From: Lachnospiraceae bacterium
GTDB taxonomy: Bacteria; Bacillota; Clostridia; Lachnospirales; Lachnospiraceae
Assembly: GCA_017558205.1 (NCBI GenBank)
Contig: JAFYWD010000240.1
Coordinates: 1-51,707, forward strand
Length of the DNA stretch: 51,707 nucleotides
Direction: 5' to 3'
The notes beneath the pieces are model-generated. The model made no database searches and had not been told where the DNA came from. It saw nothing but the letters and a program-made list of their open reading frames with translations. Both the position numbers and the translations under genes were made by a program. This document shows positions 26,868-36,964 of the stretch, in pieces; the stretch's first letter is position 1; each line of letters opens with the position of its first letter.

Positions 26868-28211
26868 ATGAATAACGAAAAGATTAAAATTGGTTCTGAA
26901 GCAGTTTATGATGCCTCAAAGCTTGGTAAAGGCAAGATGCTGGTTTTAGGCTTACAGCATATGTTTGCCATGTTTGGTGCCACTGTTTTAGTACCTGTAT
27001 TAACAGGCTTAAGTGTTTCTACTACTCTCTTATGTGCAGGTCTGGGAACTTTGTTATTTCACTTTATAACAAAGAGAAAAATACCTGCTTTTTTAGGGTC
27101 TTCTTTTGCCTTTTTAGCCGGATATTGGGCCATAGCACCTAACGGGGAAGCAGAGCTTTTACCCTATGCCTGCTTTGCGGTAGCCTGCTCCGGAATTCTT
27201 TATTTTGTTTTGGCAGCCTTAATTAAAATTTTTGGTTCTAAGCAGGTAATGAGATTTTTCCCGCCAATTGTTACAGGACCTATTATTATTGCCATTGGAT
27301 TAAATCTTTCCCAGTCTGCCATTGATAACTGTGCCAATAACTGGTTCATTGCTATTGTAGCAATTGCGATTATTGTAGTTTGTAATATATGGGGAAAGGG
27401 AATGATCAGAATTGTGCCTATTCTTTTAGGAGTAATCGGTTCTTATGTGGTGGCAGCAGCTATGGGACAGGTAGATTTTACACCGGTAGCAGAAGCAGCC
27501 TGGATTGGATCTCCCATTGAATGGAACAGAACCGTATTTTCTCTCTTTCCGGGAGCAGATGCTTCCTTATTGATCACAGCAGTGGTAACCATTGTGCCCA
27601 TAGCTCTGGCAACCATGGTAGAGCATATTGGTGATATTTCAGCCATTTCTTCTACGGTAGGTATTAACTATATGAAAGCACCGGGACTTCACAGAACCTT
27701 GGTAGGAGATGGTCTGGCTACCAGTCTGGCAGCCCTTTTTGGCGGACCTGCGAATACTACCTACGGAGAAAATACAGGAGTTCTTACCTTAACCAAGGTG
27801 TATGATCCTAAGGTAATTCAGATCGCAGCAGTGGTAGCTACTTTATTTTCCTTCTGTCCTAAGATTTCAGCTCTTATCAGCTGTATGCCGGCAGCAACCA
27901 TGGGTGGTGTTTCCCTGGTGCTTTACGGTATGATCTCAGCAGTAGGTGTTCGTAATATTGTGGAAACAAAGATTGATTTTACAGAAAACAGAAATGTATT
28001 GATTGCAGCCTTAATTCTTGTATTATCCATCGGAATTAATTATTCTTCTTTGGGTGCTATCAGCTTTACCATAGCAGGAATTACCATCAGCTTATCCGGA
28101 TTGGCAGTAGGTTCCTTAGTAGGAATTATTTTAAATGCAATTCTTCCCGGACATCCTTATGAATATAATGAGGATAAGCCGGATCATACCGGAGTAAATT
28201 TTGAAGTTTAA
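26868..28211 (+). CDS. uraA: Uracil permease (NCS2 family)
   Basis: This 447-residue polytopic transporter probably takes up uracil with protons. The N-terminus has LGLQHMFAMFGATVLVP, the NCS2 hallmark. AMVEHIGDISAI-like sequence (ALATMVEHIGDISAIS, near 242-257) carries the first substrate glutamate. GGPANTTYGENTGVL (near 290) carries the second and is the UraA-type signature rather than that of purine permeases. About 14 membrane segments are visible. AGGAGG precedes the ATG. It appears monocistronic, with its own promoter and a hairpin after the stop. Confidence 0.9.
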   Translation: MNNEKIKIGSEAVYDASKLGKGKMLVLGLQHMFAMFGATVLVPVLTGLSVSTTLLCAGLGTLLFHFITKRKIPAFLGSSFAFLAGYWAIAPNGEAELLPYACFAVACSGILYFVLAALIKIFGSKQVMRFFPPIVTGPIIIAIGLNLSQSAIDNCANNWFIAIVAIAIIVVCNIWGKGMIRIVPILLGVIGSYVVAAAMGQVDFTPVAEAAWIGSPIEWNRTVFSLFPGADASLLITAVVTIVPIALATMVEHIGDISAISSTVGINYMKAPGLHRTLVGDGLATSLAALFGGPANTTYGENTGVLTLTKVYDPKVIQIAAVVATLFSFCPKISALISCMPAATMGGVSLVLYGMISAVGVRNIVETKIDFTENRNVLIAALILVLSIGINYSSLGAISFTIAGITISLSGLAVGSLVGIILNAILPGHPYEYNEDKPDHTGVNFEV

Positions 28212-28224
28212 TAATGATTAAGAA

Positions 28225-28267
28225 CAGGCAAGAATCCTATTACTTAAGGTAATAAGATTTTTGCCTG
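28225..28267 (+). other. Long imperfect stem-loop after uraA
   Basis: CAGGCAAGAATCCTATTAC pairs with GTAATAAGATTTTTGCCTG, with one mismatch and one G-U pair, around a short loop. There is no T-run after it, so it may stabilise the uraA transcript or slow polymerase rather than terminate fully. Confidence 0.55.
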
Positions 28268-28295
28268 ATAATTATTAGGAACATGGGAGGGGAAA

Positions 28296-31200
28296 ATGTC
28301 ATTACAATTTATATTGGGAGGCTCCGGCAGCGGAAAAAGTACCTATTTGTTTCAAAAAATTATAGAAAGAAGTGAGAAAGAGAAAAACAGAAATTTCTTT
28401 CTCATTGTTCCGGATCAATTTACCATGCAGACCCAGCTGGATATTGTGAACAGACATCCCAAGGGTGGAATTATGAATATTGATGTATTGTCCTTTTCCC
28501 GTCTGTCCTACCGTATCTTGGAGGAAACAGGAGGCGGTGGGAAGCCGGTACTGGATGATACAGGAAAAAGCCTGGTTTTACGCAGGGTGGCAGGAGAACT
28601 GGAGGGAGAGCTTCCGGTTCTTGGCAGCAACCTGAAAAAGCTGGGCTATATTCATGAGGTAAAATCTGCAATTTCTGAATTTATGCAATATGGTATCGGA
28701 GAAAAGGAGCTGGAGGGAATTTTGTCCTTTTCACAAAAAAGAGGAGGACTTTACGGAAAATTAAAAGATTTAAGTGTTCTATATGGAGGCTTTAAGGAAT
28801 ATTTAAGGGATCGCTATCTGACGACTGAGGAAACCTATGACAGATTGGCACTTCAGCTTCAAAAGTCCAAGCTTATCAGGGACAGTGTGGTGATTTTAGA
28901 TGGCTTTACCGGCTTTACGCCTGTTCAGAATAAGGTAATACGTCAATTACTCCTTCTTTCTTCGGAAACTTATATTACTCTTACCTTAGATTATGGAGAC
29001 AGTCAGCAGAAGGTGGTATCGGATAACCATCTTTTTTCATTTACAGCGAAAACCTTACATTCCCTGAAAAAAATAGCAGAGGAATCAGGAGTGGAGATCA
29101 AAGAGGATTTTGTGATTCCTACACGGGGAGTTCGATTTGGAGAACAAAAAGAGCTGGTTCATTTGGAGAAGCAGCTGTTTCGTTATCCTCAAAAAAGCTT
29201 TAGTGAGCCTGTAAAAAATATTTCTTTTTATGTGGCAGAAAATATGGAAGAGGAAGTAAGGCACACCTGTCGTAGGATCAGAAAGCTTTTAGAGGAAGGC
29301 TACAGCTACCGTGACATTGCAGTAATCACAGGAGACCTGGGGGAATATGCCAGTATGGTGGAGGAGCTGTTTGAACAATATAATATTCCTTTCTTTTTGG
29401 ACGAAACAAAGGGAATTACCTTAAATCCCTTTATTGAATATATTAGGGCCGCCATTGCAGTAGTGGTTAAAAATTATTCCTATGATGCTATTTTTCATTA
29501 TTTGAGAAGCGGTATGGCAGCTATGGACAGAGAGCAGATTGATCAATTGGAAAATTACTGCCTGGCCTATGGAATCAAGGGGAAAAAAGCCTGGTCAACG
29601 GTGTTTTTACAAAAGGATCTTAAGGAAGAGGAAATTCAGATGCTGAATCAGCTAAGGGAACAGCTGGCAGAGGAATTTCAGGTATTAAAACCGGGCAAAC
29701 AAAAAGTAGAGAAACAAATTCATCAGCTGTATACTTTTCTGACCAATAATCAATCTCAGGAAAAGCTAAGAGAATTTGAAAAATATTTTGGAGAGCAGAA
29801 AGAGAAGAGTAAGGAGAAGGAATATCAACAGATTTATTCTCTTGTAATGGATTTGCTGGAACAGATTTTGGAGCTGTTGGGAGAGGAAGTATTATCCTGG
29901 GAAGAGCTGGGACAGATTCTGGATGCCGGCTTTGGTGAAATTCAGGTGGGAATTATTCCCCAGGCCGTGGATCAGGTAGTAGTAGGAAATATGGAAAGAA
30001 CCCGTCTAAAGCAGGTAAAGGCATTGTTCTTCCTTGGAATGAATGAGGGGAAGGTGCCAAGAAACACTTCCAAGGGAGGAATTCTTTCAGATTTAGACCG
30101 GGAATTTTTGGCAGAATCCGAATGGGAGCTGGCTCCGACACCAAGACAGCAGTTATTTATTCAAAAGTTCTATTTTTATCTGATGGTCACAAAACCCTCA
30201 CATCGTCTTTTTTTATCTTACGCAGTTTTAAATTCTGAAGGAAAAAGTATGAAGCCCTCTTATTTTCTTGAGCAGGTAAAAGCTTTATTCCCAAAGTGCG
30301 AGGAAGAAAAAGGAGAAAACAGCAAGCAGCCGGTTACCTTTGGGGAGGCCAGGATGGCAGCAGCCGGCTTAATGGCAAAATTAAGTAATGAAAAGGTTGA
30401 GGAGAGAGAAAAGTTGTTTTTAAGTGCGTTGCTTCCATTGATAAAAGAGGAGAATCAGGAGTGGTGGGAGAACCTATGGGAGGCAGCCTATTATCATTAT
30501 CAGCCTGTAAAAATCAGCAAGGAAGCTGCTAAAGCCTTATATGGAGCAGTGATTTATTCCAGTGTAAGTCGGTTAGAAAAAATGGCAGCCTGTGCCTTTG
30601 CCCATTATCTTCAATATGGGATTCAGTTAAAGGAACGGGAGGAATATAGCTTTGAAGCGGTAGATACGGGAAATATTTTTCATGGTGTACTGGAAGAATT
30701 TGCAGGAAATCTTGCGCAGTATAATTATACCTGGCTGGACTTTCCCTTGGAAGAGGGAAGGCGAATTCTACGGGAAACCTTAGAGGCATACGCAATTACC
30801 TACGGAAATACAATAATGTTTTCCAGTGCCAGAAATGTTTACGGCATGAAAAAAATAGAGAGAATTTTGTGGAGAACTGTCAGAACTTTGCAATATCAGT
30901 TGCAAAAAGGAAAATTTTTGCCTGAAAGCTTTGAAATATCCTTTTCAGCCATGGAGGATTTGGATAGTATAAGTCTTACTCTTTCTGAGGAAGAAAAAAT
31001 ACGGCTGGGGGGCAGAATTGACAGGATAGATACCTATCGGGAAAAGGAAAATCTATATGTAAAGGTAGTAGACTATAAATCCGGGAATCAAAGCTTTCAG
31101 CTGGCGGCTCTGTATCACGGACTGCAGCTTCAGCTGGTAATCTATCTAAATGCAGCTATGGAGCTGATGCAAAAGAAAAATCCCGGGATGAGTGTTCACC

Positions 31201-31730
31201 CGGGGGCATTTCTATATTATCATGTAACAGACCCTATGATTGAAGCAAAGGAAGAGTTATCGGAAGAGGAAATTGAGGCAGCCATCAGAAGAGAATTACG
31301 GGGAAGCGGAATTATTAATGCCCGACAAGAGGTAATAGACGGAATGGATAAAACCCATGCTGCAAAATCAGAGGTGGCTCATATTGAATATAAAAAGGAT
31401 GGGGAGCTTTCTGCCAGATCTCAGGTAATGTCAGAGGAAGAGATAGGCTTATTACAAAAATTTGCTTCGAAAAAGGCAGAGGAGCTGGGACAGCGGATCA
31501 TGGCAGGAGAAATAGGAAAACAGCCTGTGGTCATGAAAAACCGTGATGCCTGTACCTTCTGCAGCTTCCGACAAATTTGCGGCTTTGATCAGAGACTGCC
31601 GGGCTTTGAAAAAAGAATACTTGAGGAGCCGGAGAATGAGGAAATATTACTTATGATGGATAAGATGGTAGAGGAGGAAAAGGGTGAATTTTACAGAAAG
31701 CCAGAAGCAGGTCATCGATCTGAGGAATAA
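28296..31730 (+). CDS. addB: AddB subunit of the AddAB helicase-nuclease
   Basis: This 1144-residue subunit of the double-strand-break resection enzyme has an N-terminal Walker A GGSGSGKST at about residues 8-16. The C-terminal RecB-type nuclease domain contains GGRIDRIDTY and VKVVDYKSG, with the catalytic Asp and Lys. Four cysteines for the iron-sulfur cluster can be seen: one in MAACAFAHYLQYG and three in CTFCSFRQIC. AddAB degrades broken ends to a Chi site and loads RecA. The 3' end overlaps addA by 47 bases, so the two are coupled. GGGAGG precedes the ATG. Confidence 0.94.
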   Translation: MSLQFILGGSGSGKSTYLFQKIIERSEKEKNRNFFLIVPDQFTMQTQLDIVNRHPKGGIMNIDVLSFSRLSYRILEETGGGGKPVLDDTGKSLVLRRVAGELEGELPVLGSNLKKLGYIHEVKSAISEFMQYGIGEKELEGILSFSQKRGGLYGKLKDLSVLYGGFKEYLRDRYLTTEETYDRLALQLQKSKLIRDSVVILDGFTGFTPVQNKVIRQLLLLSSETYITLTLDYGDSQQKVVSDNHLFSFTAKTLHSLKKIAEESGVEIKEDFVIPTRGVRFGEQKELVHLEKQLFRYPQKSFSEPVKNISFYVAENMEEEVRHTCRRIRKLLEEGYSYRDIAVITGDLGEYASMVEELFEQYNIPFFLDETKGITLNPFIEYIRAAIAVVVKNYSYDAIFHYLRSGMAAMDREQIDQLENYCLAYGIKGKKAWSTVFLQKDLKEEEIQMLNQLREQLAEEFQVLKPGKQKVEKQIHQLYTFLTNNQSQEKLREFEKYFGEQKEKSKEKEYQQIYSLVMDLLEQILELLGEEVLSWEELGQILDAGFGEIQVGIIPQAVDQVVVGNMERTRLKQVKALFFLGMNEGKVPRNTSKGGILSDLDREFLAESEWELAPTPRQQLFIQKFYFYLMVTKPSHRLFLSYAVLNSEGKSMKPSYFLEQVKALFPKCEEEKGENSKQPVTFGEARMAAAGLMAKLSNEKVEEREKLFLSALLPLIKEENQEWWENLWEAAYYHYQPVKISKEAAKALYGAVIYSSVSRLEKMAACAFAHYLQYGIQLKEREEYSFEAVDTGNIFHGVLEEFAGNLAQYNYTWLDFPLEEGRRILRETLEAYAITYGNTIMFSSARNVYGMKKIERILWRTVRTLQYQLQKGKFLPESFEISFSAMEDLDSISLTLSEEEKIRLGGRIDRIDTYREKENLYVKVVDYKSGNQSFQLAALYHGLQLQLVIYLNAAMELMQKKNPGMSVHPGAFLYYHVTDPMIEAKEELSEEEIEAAIRRELRGSGIINARQEVIDGMDKTHAAKSEVAHIEYKKDGELSARSQVMSEEEIGLLQKFASKKAEELGQRIMAGEIGKQPVVMKNRDACTFCSFRQICGFDQRLPGFEKRILEEPENEEILLMMDKMVEEEKGEFYRKPEAGHRSEE

Positions 31731-34700
31731 AAATATATTAGTATCGGCAGCGGCCGGAAGTGGTAAAACAGCAGTGTTGGTAGAAAGAATTCTTGGTCTG
31801 ATTACAGACCCTGTAGCACCTGTAGATATTGATCGTTTATTAATTGTGACCTTTACCAATGCAGCAGCTACGGAAATGCGGGAAAGAATCGGAAGTGCTA
31901 TAGAAAAGCGACTGCAGCAGGATCCTGAAAATGATAATTTATTAAGACAGATAACCTTACTTCATCATGCTCAGATTACGACCATTGACAGCTTTTGTTT
32001 ATTTCTGGTTAAAAATCATTTTCATGAAATCGGATTGGATCCGGGCTTTCGTGTGGCAGATCCCGGAGAAATTCAATTACTGAAGCAGGATTGTCTGAAG
32101 GAGATTATAGAAGAAAGTCTGGAGGAAGAAGAAGGAGCAGAAGCCTTCAGGCATATGATGGATGCTGTGGCCTACGGAACAAGAGAAAAGAATTTGGAGG
32201 AGGCTGTTCTAAAGCTGCATCTGTTTTCTGAAAGCTTTCCCTGGCCGGAGGAATGGCTGAAAAACAGACTGACGGATTATGATATTGAGACAGATATCCG
32301 AGACACTGCCTGGGGAAAGGAACTGGAGGAAATCTTTCAGCAACGGTTAGGACAGATTTTGGAAACTATAGCAACGGCTATTAAAATCTGCACCGGTCCG
32401 GGGGGGCCTTATATGCATCTGCCTATGCTTCAGGAGGATGAGGAGCTGGCAGAAAGATTGAAAAAATCAGGCTGGAGAAACAGTTTTTCACAGGTAGAAG
32501 AAATCAGCTTTAAGGCATTGTCCAGAAAAAAAGATGAGGCTGTTTCGGAGGAACTGAGAGAATCCGTAAAAATTTTAAGGGAACAGGCAAAAAATGATTT
32601 AAAAAAATTAAAGGAAGAATTATTTCCTGCCCCCTATGAGAAAATTTTACAGCAGATGAAAGAAATTGCTGCAGTAGAAAAGGTTCTGGTAGAAACGGTA
32701 ATAAAATTCAGAAAAAGATTTTTGGAGAAAAAGCGGGAAAAAAATCTTTTGGATTTTTCTGATATGGAGCATTTGGCTTTAGAAATTCTGCTTCAGAAAC
32801 CGGAGGGGGAAGAGGAGCTAATGCCTACGAAAACGGCACTGGAGTATCAAAGTTACTATAAGGAAATTATGGTAGATGAATACCAGGATTCCAATCTGGT
32901 GCAGGAATTACTGCTTCAAAGCATAGCCTCAGACCATCCTAACAGATTTATGGTAGGTGATTTGAAGCAAAGTATTTACAAATTCCGTTTAGCAAGGCCG
33001 GAAATTTTTTTGGAAAAATATAATACTTACGGGAAGGAAGCAGATAACCCCAATCAGAGAGTGGATTTACATCAAAATTTCCGAAGCCGTAGGGAAGTCC
33101 TTGATAGTGTGAATGATGTCTTTTATCAAATTATGGGAAAAGACCTGGGAAAGGTGGACTATACAAGGAAAGAAGCCCTGTTTGTGGGTGCTTCCTATCC
33201 TGATACGGGAGAAAATTATAAAACAACTCTTCTGCTGATGGAGGAAGGAGAGGAAGATAAAAAAGAAGCGGAAGCAGCTATGGTGGCGGGACAGATTCAG
33301 AGAATGGTTGGAAAATTTTTGGTGACTGATAAGGAAACCGGCTTACCAAGACCGCTAAAATATTCTGACATTGTAGTTCTTCTTCGAACCAATACCGGCT
33401 GGGATGAAGTTTTTTACCGGATATTTATGGAGCAGGGAATTCCGGCAGCAGTTACCAATAAAGCAGGTTATTTCAGTGCCATAGAGGTGCAGACACTTTT
33501 AGGATTTTTGCGTACTCTGGATAATCCATTTCAGGATATTCCCCTGTACGGAACCTTAAGATCCTTTTTTGGCAGGTTTTCGGAGGAAGAAATAGTTGCT
33601 TTAAAAGCAGAAGGGAAAAAAAGTCTGTATGAAAATCTGAAAAAAGTGGCAGAGGTCATTGGGGAAGAAGCTGAGGAGGGCGAGAAAGAGAGACATAGCC
33701 TGTCCTTAAAGGCAGCGGATTTTTTGAGAAGGCTGAATAAATATCGGGATCAGGTATATATTTTGCCCATACATAAGCTTTTGAGAAAATATCTGGAGGA
33801 TACCGGTTATCTTTATTATTGCAGGGCATTGCCGGGAGGGGAACAACGGGTCGCCAATATTAAGATGCTTTTGGAAAAGGCAGAGGTTTATGAAAAAACA
33901 AGTTATTTTGGCCTTTTTCATTTTTTACGTTACATGGAACAGCTGCAAAAATATGAGATTGATGCGCCGGAAGCAGGAATTATGGATGAAGGCTCTGAGG
34001 TTGTCCGGATTATGAGTATTCATAAAAGTAAAGGACTGGAATTTCCGGTTTGTTTTCTTAGTGGACTTTCCAAGCAGATAAATCAACAGGATAGCAGGGA
34101 AAGTATTCTATGCGATATGGATTTGGGAATTGGTATGGATTACAGGGATACCAACCGCCGTATCAGAAAAAAAGATTTGAGAAAAAATATTCTGGCAGAG
34201 AAAATCCGAAGGGAAAATCTGGGAGAAGAATTAAGAGTTTTATATGTTGCCATGACAAGAGCCAGGGAAAAGCTGATTATGACAGGTGTTATCAAGGATT
34301 ATGAAAAACAACTGGCGACCCTGGCAAGCCTGAAAGATCACAGTGAAGAAAAATTACCACTGCCTGTGTTAAATCATGCAACTAATTATCTTGATTTAAT
34401 TTTAGCAGCTTCCATACGAAGAGCTCAGAATTTGGAAATCAGACTGGAAAATCCGTTTTTACTGACAGAAGAGCAGCTGGCAGAGCCCATAGAAAAGCTG
34501 TTAAAGAAAGAAGAAGCACAGGATGTGATGGATAGGCTGTCATCGGAAGGGAAACAAAAAGAATTAGGTGAGGCTCTGCGAAAAAGCTTTTGTTTTAATT
34601 ATGCCTATGAAAATCTGAAGGGATTATTTGTTAAGACAACGGTATCTGAGCTGAAAATGAAGGCTATGGAAGAAAAAGATGAAGCAGCCTATCAATTATT

Positions 34701-35277
34701 TGAAGAAGCACCTGTCAGGAACTATCTTCCAGGCTTTGTGGAAGAAAAAAAGGAGAATGAAGGAGCAAAACGGGGAAATGCATACCATCGTGTTATGGAG
34801 CTGATGGACTTTTCCAAGCTGCCCTCTATCAAAGCGTTATGGGAGCAGCTGGAGAAATTATCCAAGGAGGAAATTTTAAAGCCGGAATATCTTTCTTTAC
34901 TGCAAAAGAAAAAGCTGGAAGCCTTTTTAAAGTCCGCCCTGGCAAAAAGAATGGAAAAGGCAGCAAACAAAGAGCTTCTGTGGAAGGAACAGCCCTTTGT
35001 TCTTGGCGTACCGGCCAATGTATTGGATAAAAAATTTCCTGAGGAAGAGAAGGTTTTAATTCAGGGAATTATTGATGCCTACTTTGAAGAAGAGGAAGAG
35101 CTGGTAGTACTGGATTATAAAACAGATAGGGTTTCTACAGAGGAAGAGCTGGTAAATCGTTACGAGGAGCAGCTGAATCATTATGCAAGAGCATTAACCC
35201 GGCTTACGGGAAAACGGGTAAAGGAAAAACTGCTGTACTCCTTTTCTCTGGACCGGATAATTGAAATTAAAGGATAG
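31684..35277 (+). CDS. addA: AddA subunit of the AddAB helicase-nuclease
   Basis: This 1197-residue UvrD/Rep-type helicase with a C-terminal nuclease starts at GTG 31684 inside addB, with GGAGG about 8 bases before. Early motifs are VIDLRNKNILVSAAAGSGKTAVLVERI (Walker A) and MVDEYQDSN (Walker B). Later come VGDLKQSIYKFRLARPEIF, MSIHKSKGLEFPVCFL and VLYVAMTRAREKL, all helicase motifs. The nuclease part has GNAYHRVMELMD and LVVLDYKTDRV near the C-terminus. Both subunits have intact nuclease motifs, so the complex should be active. Length is typical for the family. Confidence 0.95.
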   Translation: MNFTESQKQVIDLRNKNILVSAAAGSGKTAVLVERILGLITDPVAPVDIDRLLIVTFTNAAATEMRERIGSAIEKRLQQDPENDNLLRQITLLHHAQITTIDSFCLFLVKNHFHEIGLDPGFRVADPGEIQLLKQDCLKEIIEESLEEEEGAEAFRHMMDAVAYGTREKNLEEAVLKLHLFSESFPWPEEWLKNRLTDYDIETDIRDTAWGKELEEIFQQRLGQILETIATAIKICTGPGGPYMHLPMLQEDEELAERLKKSGWRNSFSQVEEISFKALSRKKDEAVSEELRESVKILREQAKNDLKKLKEELFPAPYEKILQQMKEIAAVEKVLVETVIKFRKRFLEKKREKNLLDFSDMEHLALEILLQKPEGEEELMPTKTALEYQSYYKEIMVDEYQDSNLVQELLLQSIASDHPNRFMVGDLKQSIYKFRLARPEIFLEKYNTYGKEADNPNQRVDLHQNFRSRREVLDSVNDVFYQIMGKDLGKVDYTRKEALFVGASYPDTGENYKTTLLLMEEGEEDKKEAEAAMVAGQIQRMVGKFLVTDKETGLPRPLKYSDIVVLLRTNTGWDEVFYRIFMEQGIPAAVTNKAGYFSAIEVQTLLGFLRTLDNPFQDIPLYGTLRSFFGRFSEEEIVALKAEGKKSLYENLKKVAEVIGEEAEEGEKERHSLSLKAADFLRRLNKYRDQVYILPIHKLLRKYLEDTGYLYYCRALPGGEQRVANIKMLLEKAEVYEKTSYFGLFHFLRYMEQLQKYEIDAPEAGIMDEGSEVVRIMSIHKSKGLEFPVCFLSGLSKQINQQDSRESILCDMDLGIGMDYRDTNRRIRKKDLRKNILAEKIRRENLGEELRVLYVAMTRAREKLIMTGVIKDYEKQLATLASLKDHSEEKLPLPVLNHATNYLDLILAASIRRAQNLEIRLENPFLLTEEQLAEPIEKLLKKEEAQDVMDRLSSEGKQKELGEALRKSFCFNYAYENLKGLFVKTTVSELKMKAMEEKDEAAYQLFEEAPVRNYLPGFVEEKKENEGAKRGNAYHRVMELMDFSKLPSIKALWEQLEKLSKEEILKPEYLSLLQKKKLEAFLKSALAKRMEKAANKELLWKEQPFVLGVPANVLDKKFPEEEKVLIQGIIDAYFEEEEELVVLDYKTDRVSTEEELVNRYEEQLNHYARALTRLTGKRVKEKLLYSFSLDRIIEIKG

Positions 35278-35336
35278 GCTTATTTCTCTTTTCGGACAGT
35301 TATTTATAAGCTGACTATTAGAAGTGAAGAAAAGTG

Positions 35337-35364
35337 TAACAGGAAGCCAAAGGCTGAACTGTTA
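35337..35364 (+). other. Stem-loop after addA
   Basis: TAACAG and CTGTTA enclose AGCC-AAA-GGCT, making a two-part hairpin without a following T-run. It may mark the 3' end of the addBA message. Confidence 0.4.
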
Positions 35365-35376
35365 TAGAAAAGTTAC

Positions 35377-35405
35377 TTGACAAAGGGAAAAAAAAGAAAT
35401 ATAAA
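35377..35405 (+). promoter_or_regulatory. Promoter of the TPP riboswitch-thiT unit
   Basis: TTGACA (35377-35382), a 17-bp spacer and TATAAA (35400-35405), about 30 bp before the aptamer. Confidence 0.82.
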
Positions 35406-35432
35406 GGAATTGTAAAAATAAATAGAAAGATA

Positions 35433-35520
35433 TGTGCTAGGGGAGCTTAGGCTGAGAATGATGGCAACATCAAGACCCTCAATACTTGAACCGGACAATA
35501 CCGGCGTAAGGAAGCCAGTC
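35433..35520 (+). ncRNA. TPP riboswitch (THI element) aptamer
   Basis: The conserved blocks are present: GGGGAGC, GGCTGAGA, GACCCT, the ACTTGAACCGGA segment and CAATACCGGCGTAAGGAAG. They form the two arms that hold thiamine pyrophosphate. The downstream gene is the thiamine importer subunit thiT, as expected. Confidence 0.92.
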
Positions 35521-35522
35521 AG

Positions 35523-35606
35523 CAAAAATTAATGGAGCATAAGATTTTTTATGTGATTAATTTTTGTATCACAGCTTCCTCCCACTGGCAAAAGGGAGGT
35601 TTTTTT
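35523..35606 (+). promoter_or_regulatory. TPP riboswitch expression platform; terminator covers the thiT ribosome site
   Basis: CAAAAATTAAT (35523-35533) pairs perfectly with ATTAATTTTTG (35556-35566). A second hairpin, CCTCCC with GGGAGG, is followed by seven T residues directly before the ATG at 35607. GGGAGG is also the thiT ribosome binding site, so the same hairpin could end transcription or hide the start. Confidence 0.75.
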
Positions 35607-36161
35607 ATGAAAACAAACAAGAAAATTACAACGAAACAACTGGTTTTTTCAGCAATGGCAATTGCACTGGCAGTGGTAATTTCCGTAGCAATTAAACTAC
35701 CCAGTCTTCCCAACGGAGGCAGTGTTACTTTGTTTAGTATGCTGATAGTAACTCTGGTTGGATACTGGTACGGTCCTGCACTGGGAATTATGGCAGCTGT
35801 AGGCTATGGTATTCTTCAGTTTATTACAGGGCCTTATGTGGTTCATCCTATACAGGTAGTGATAGATTATCCGTTGGCCTTTGGAGCACTGGGACTATCC
35901 GGCTTTTTTTCAAAAAGTAAAAACGGACTGATAAAGGGTTATCTTGCAGGAGTACTGGGAAGATTCTTTTTTGCCTGCTTGTCAGGAGTGATTTTTTATA
36001 CTGTTTACGTAGGAAGCTGGGGAGAAAATCTTATAGCAATTTGGGGTTCCATTGTTTATAATATGACCTATATTGTTCCCGAAGCAGTAATTACATTGGT
36101 ACTGCTTGCGGTACCGGGAGTAAAGAATAGTCTGGTAAAAATTAAAGAGATGGCTTTATAG
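35607..36161 (+). CDS. thiT: Thiamine ECF transporter S component ThiT
   Basis: This 184-residue membrane protein, the thiamine-binding subunit of an ECF importer, has six hydrophobic segments. These include KQLVFSAMAIALAVVISV at the start, LPNGGSVTLFSMLIVTLVGYWYGP (the loop and helix that shape the binding site in ThiT) and GYGILQFITGP. PLAFGALGLSGFF follows. I chose ATG 35607. The longer frame from 35532 starts within the riboswitch platform. The TPP riboswitch supports the substrate. It depends on an EcfAA'T module encoded elsewhere. Confidence 0.92.
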   Translation: MKTNKKITTKQLVFSAMAIALAVVISVAIKLPSLPNGGSVTLFSMLIVTLVGYWYGPALGIMAAVGYGILQFITGPYVVHPIQVVIDYPLAFGALGLSGFFSKSKNGLIKGYLAGVLGRFFFACLSGVIFYTVYVGSWGENLIAIWGSIVYNMTYIVPEAVITLVLLAVPGVKNSLVKIKEMAL

Positions 36162-36182
36162 GATTTATTGAAGGAGAAACAT

Positions 36183-36893
36183 ATGTCACAAATAACAGCA
36201 GCAGGAAAAAGAATCAGTGAAGTTCTTCTTCCCTTTTGTATTTATTATCTGGTAAATTCCATAATTATTACCTTGGGTTTTACCTTTCTGGAAAGCAGGA
36301 AGCAGGTACTGCAGCTGACAGTGGCAGGTAGTTCGGCAGAAATATTATTGCAGGCTTTGGTAAGAATGGTTGCCTTTTTGGCTGCTGCCCTGGCAATATT
36401 GTCAGAATACCGGAAGGAAAAATACCTCGCAGGCACTTATGAGATGAGACAACTATCTTTTAAATCAATTATCATATTATTTGTAACAGGTGCAATTTTA
36501 GCACTACTTCTAAATCTGATTTGGTCCCAAATTCCTTTTTTGGCTGAAAATGAAGCCTATCAGAGGGTGGCAGCTAATCAGCACAGCTATCCTCTTTGGC
36601 TGGCACTTCCTCTTTATGGAATATTCTCGCCCCTGGCAGAGGAGCTTCTTTTTCGGGGGATTATATTTTCAAGAATCAGACGATGCCTGTCAGTATTCCC
36701 GGCGATTCTGATTTCTTCCTTTTTATTCGGAATTTTCCACGGAAATCCTGTACAGGCTGCTTATGGTATGGTGATGGGAGTTGTTCTGGCTTATATATAC
36801 CATAAATTTAATACCATGAACTCTGTCTTTTTGTTCCACAGCGGAGCCAATATAGCAGTTTGCTTGTTTACGGTGATATCATCATATTCCTAA
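36183..36893 (+). CDS. CPBP (CAAX/Abi) family intramembrane metalloprotease
   Basis: This 236-residue membrane protein has about seven hydrophobic segments. The protease motifs are LAEELLFRGIIFSRIRR (Glu153, Glu154, Arg158), FGIFHGNPVQAAYG (His186) and SVFLFHSGAN (a further His and Asn). Such proteins cleave prenylated or other substrates in the membrane, and some protect against self-made bacteriocins. The substrate here is unknown. I chose ATG 36183, with AAGGAG 7 bases before it. It lies 21 bp after thiT and may share its transcript. Confidence 0.82.
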   Translation: MSQITAAGKRISEVLLPFCIYYLVNSIIITLGFTFLESRKQVLQLTVAGSSAEILLQALVRMVAFLAAALAILSEYRKEKYLAGTYEMRQLSFKSIIILFVTGAILALLLNLIWSQIPFLAENEAYQRVAANQHSYPLWLALPLYGIFSPLAEELLFRGIIFSRIRRCLSVFPAILISSFLFGIFHGNPVQAAYGMVMGVVLAYIYHKFNTMNSVFLFHSGANIAVCLFTVISSYS

Positions 36894-36964
36894 CCCCTTT
36901 ATTTTGTGGTATACTGTATAGAAATCATAGGAGAAATAAATTCGTATCATTGGGAGTGGAAGAG

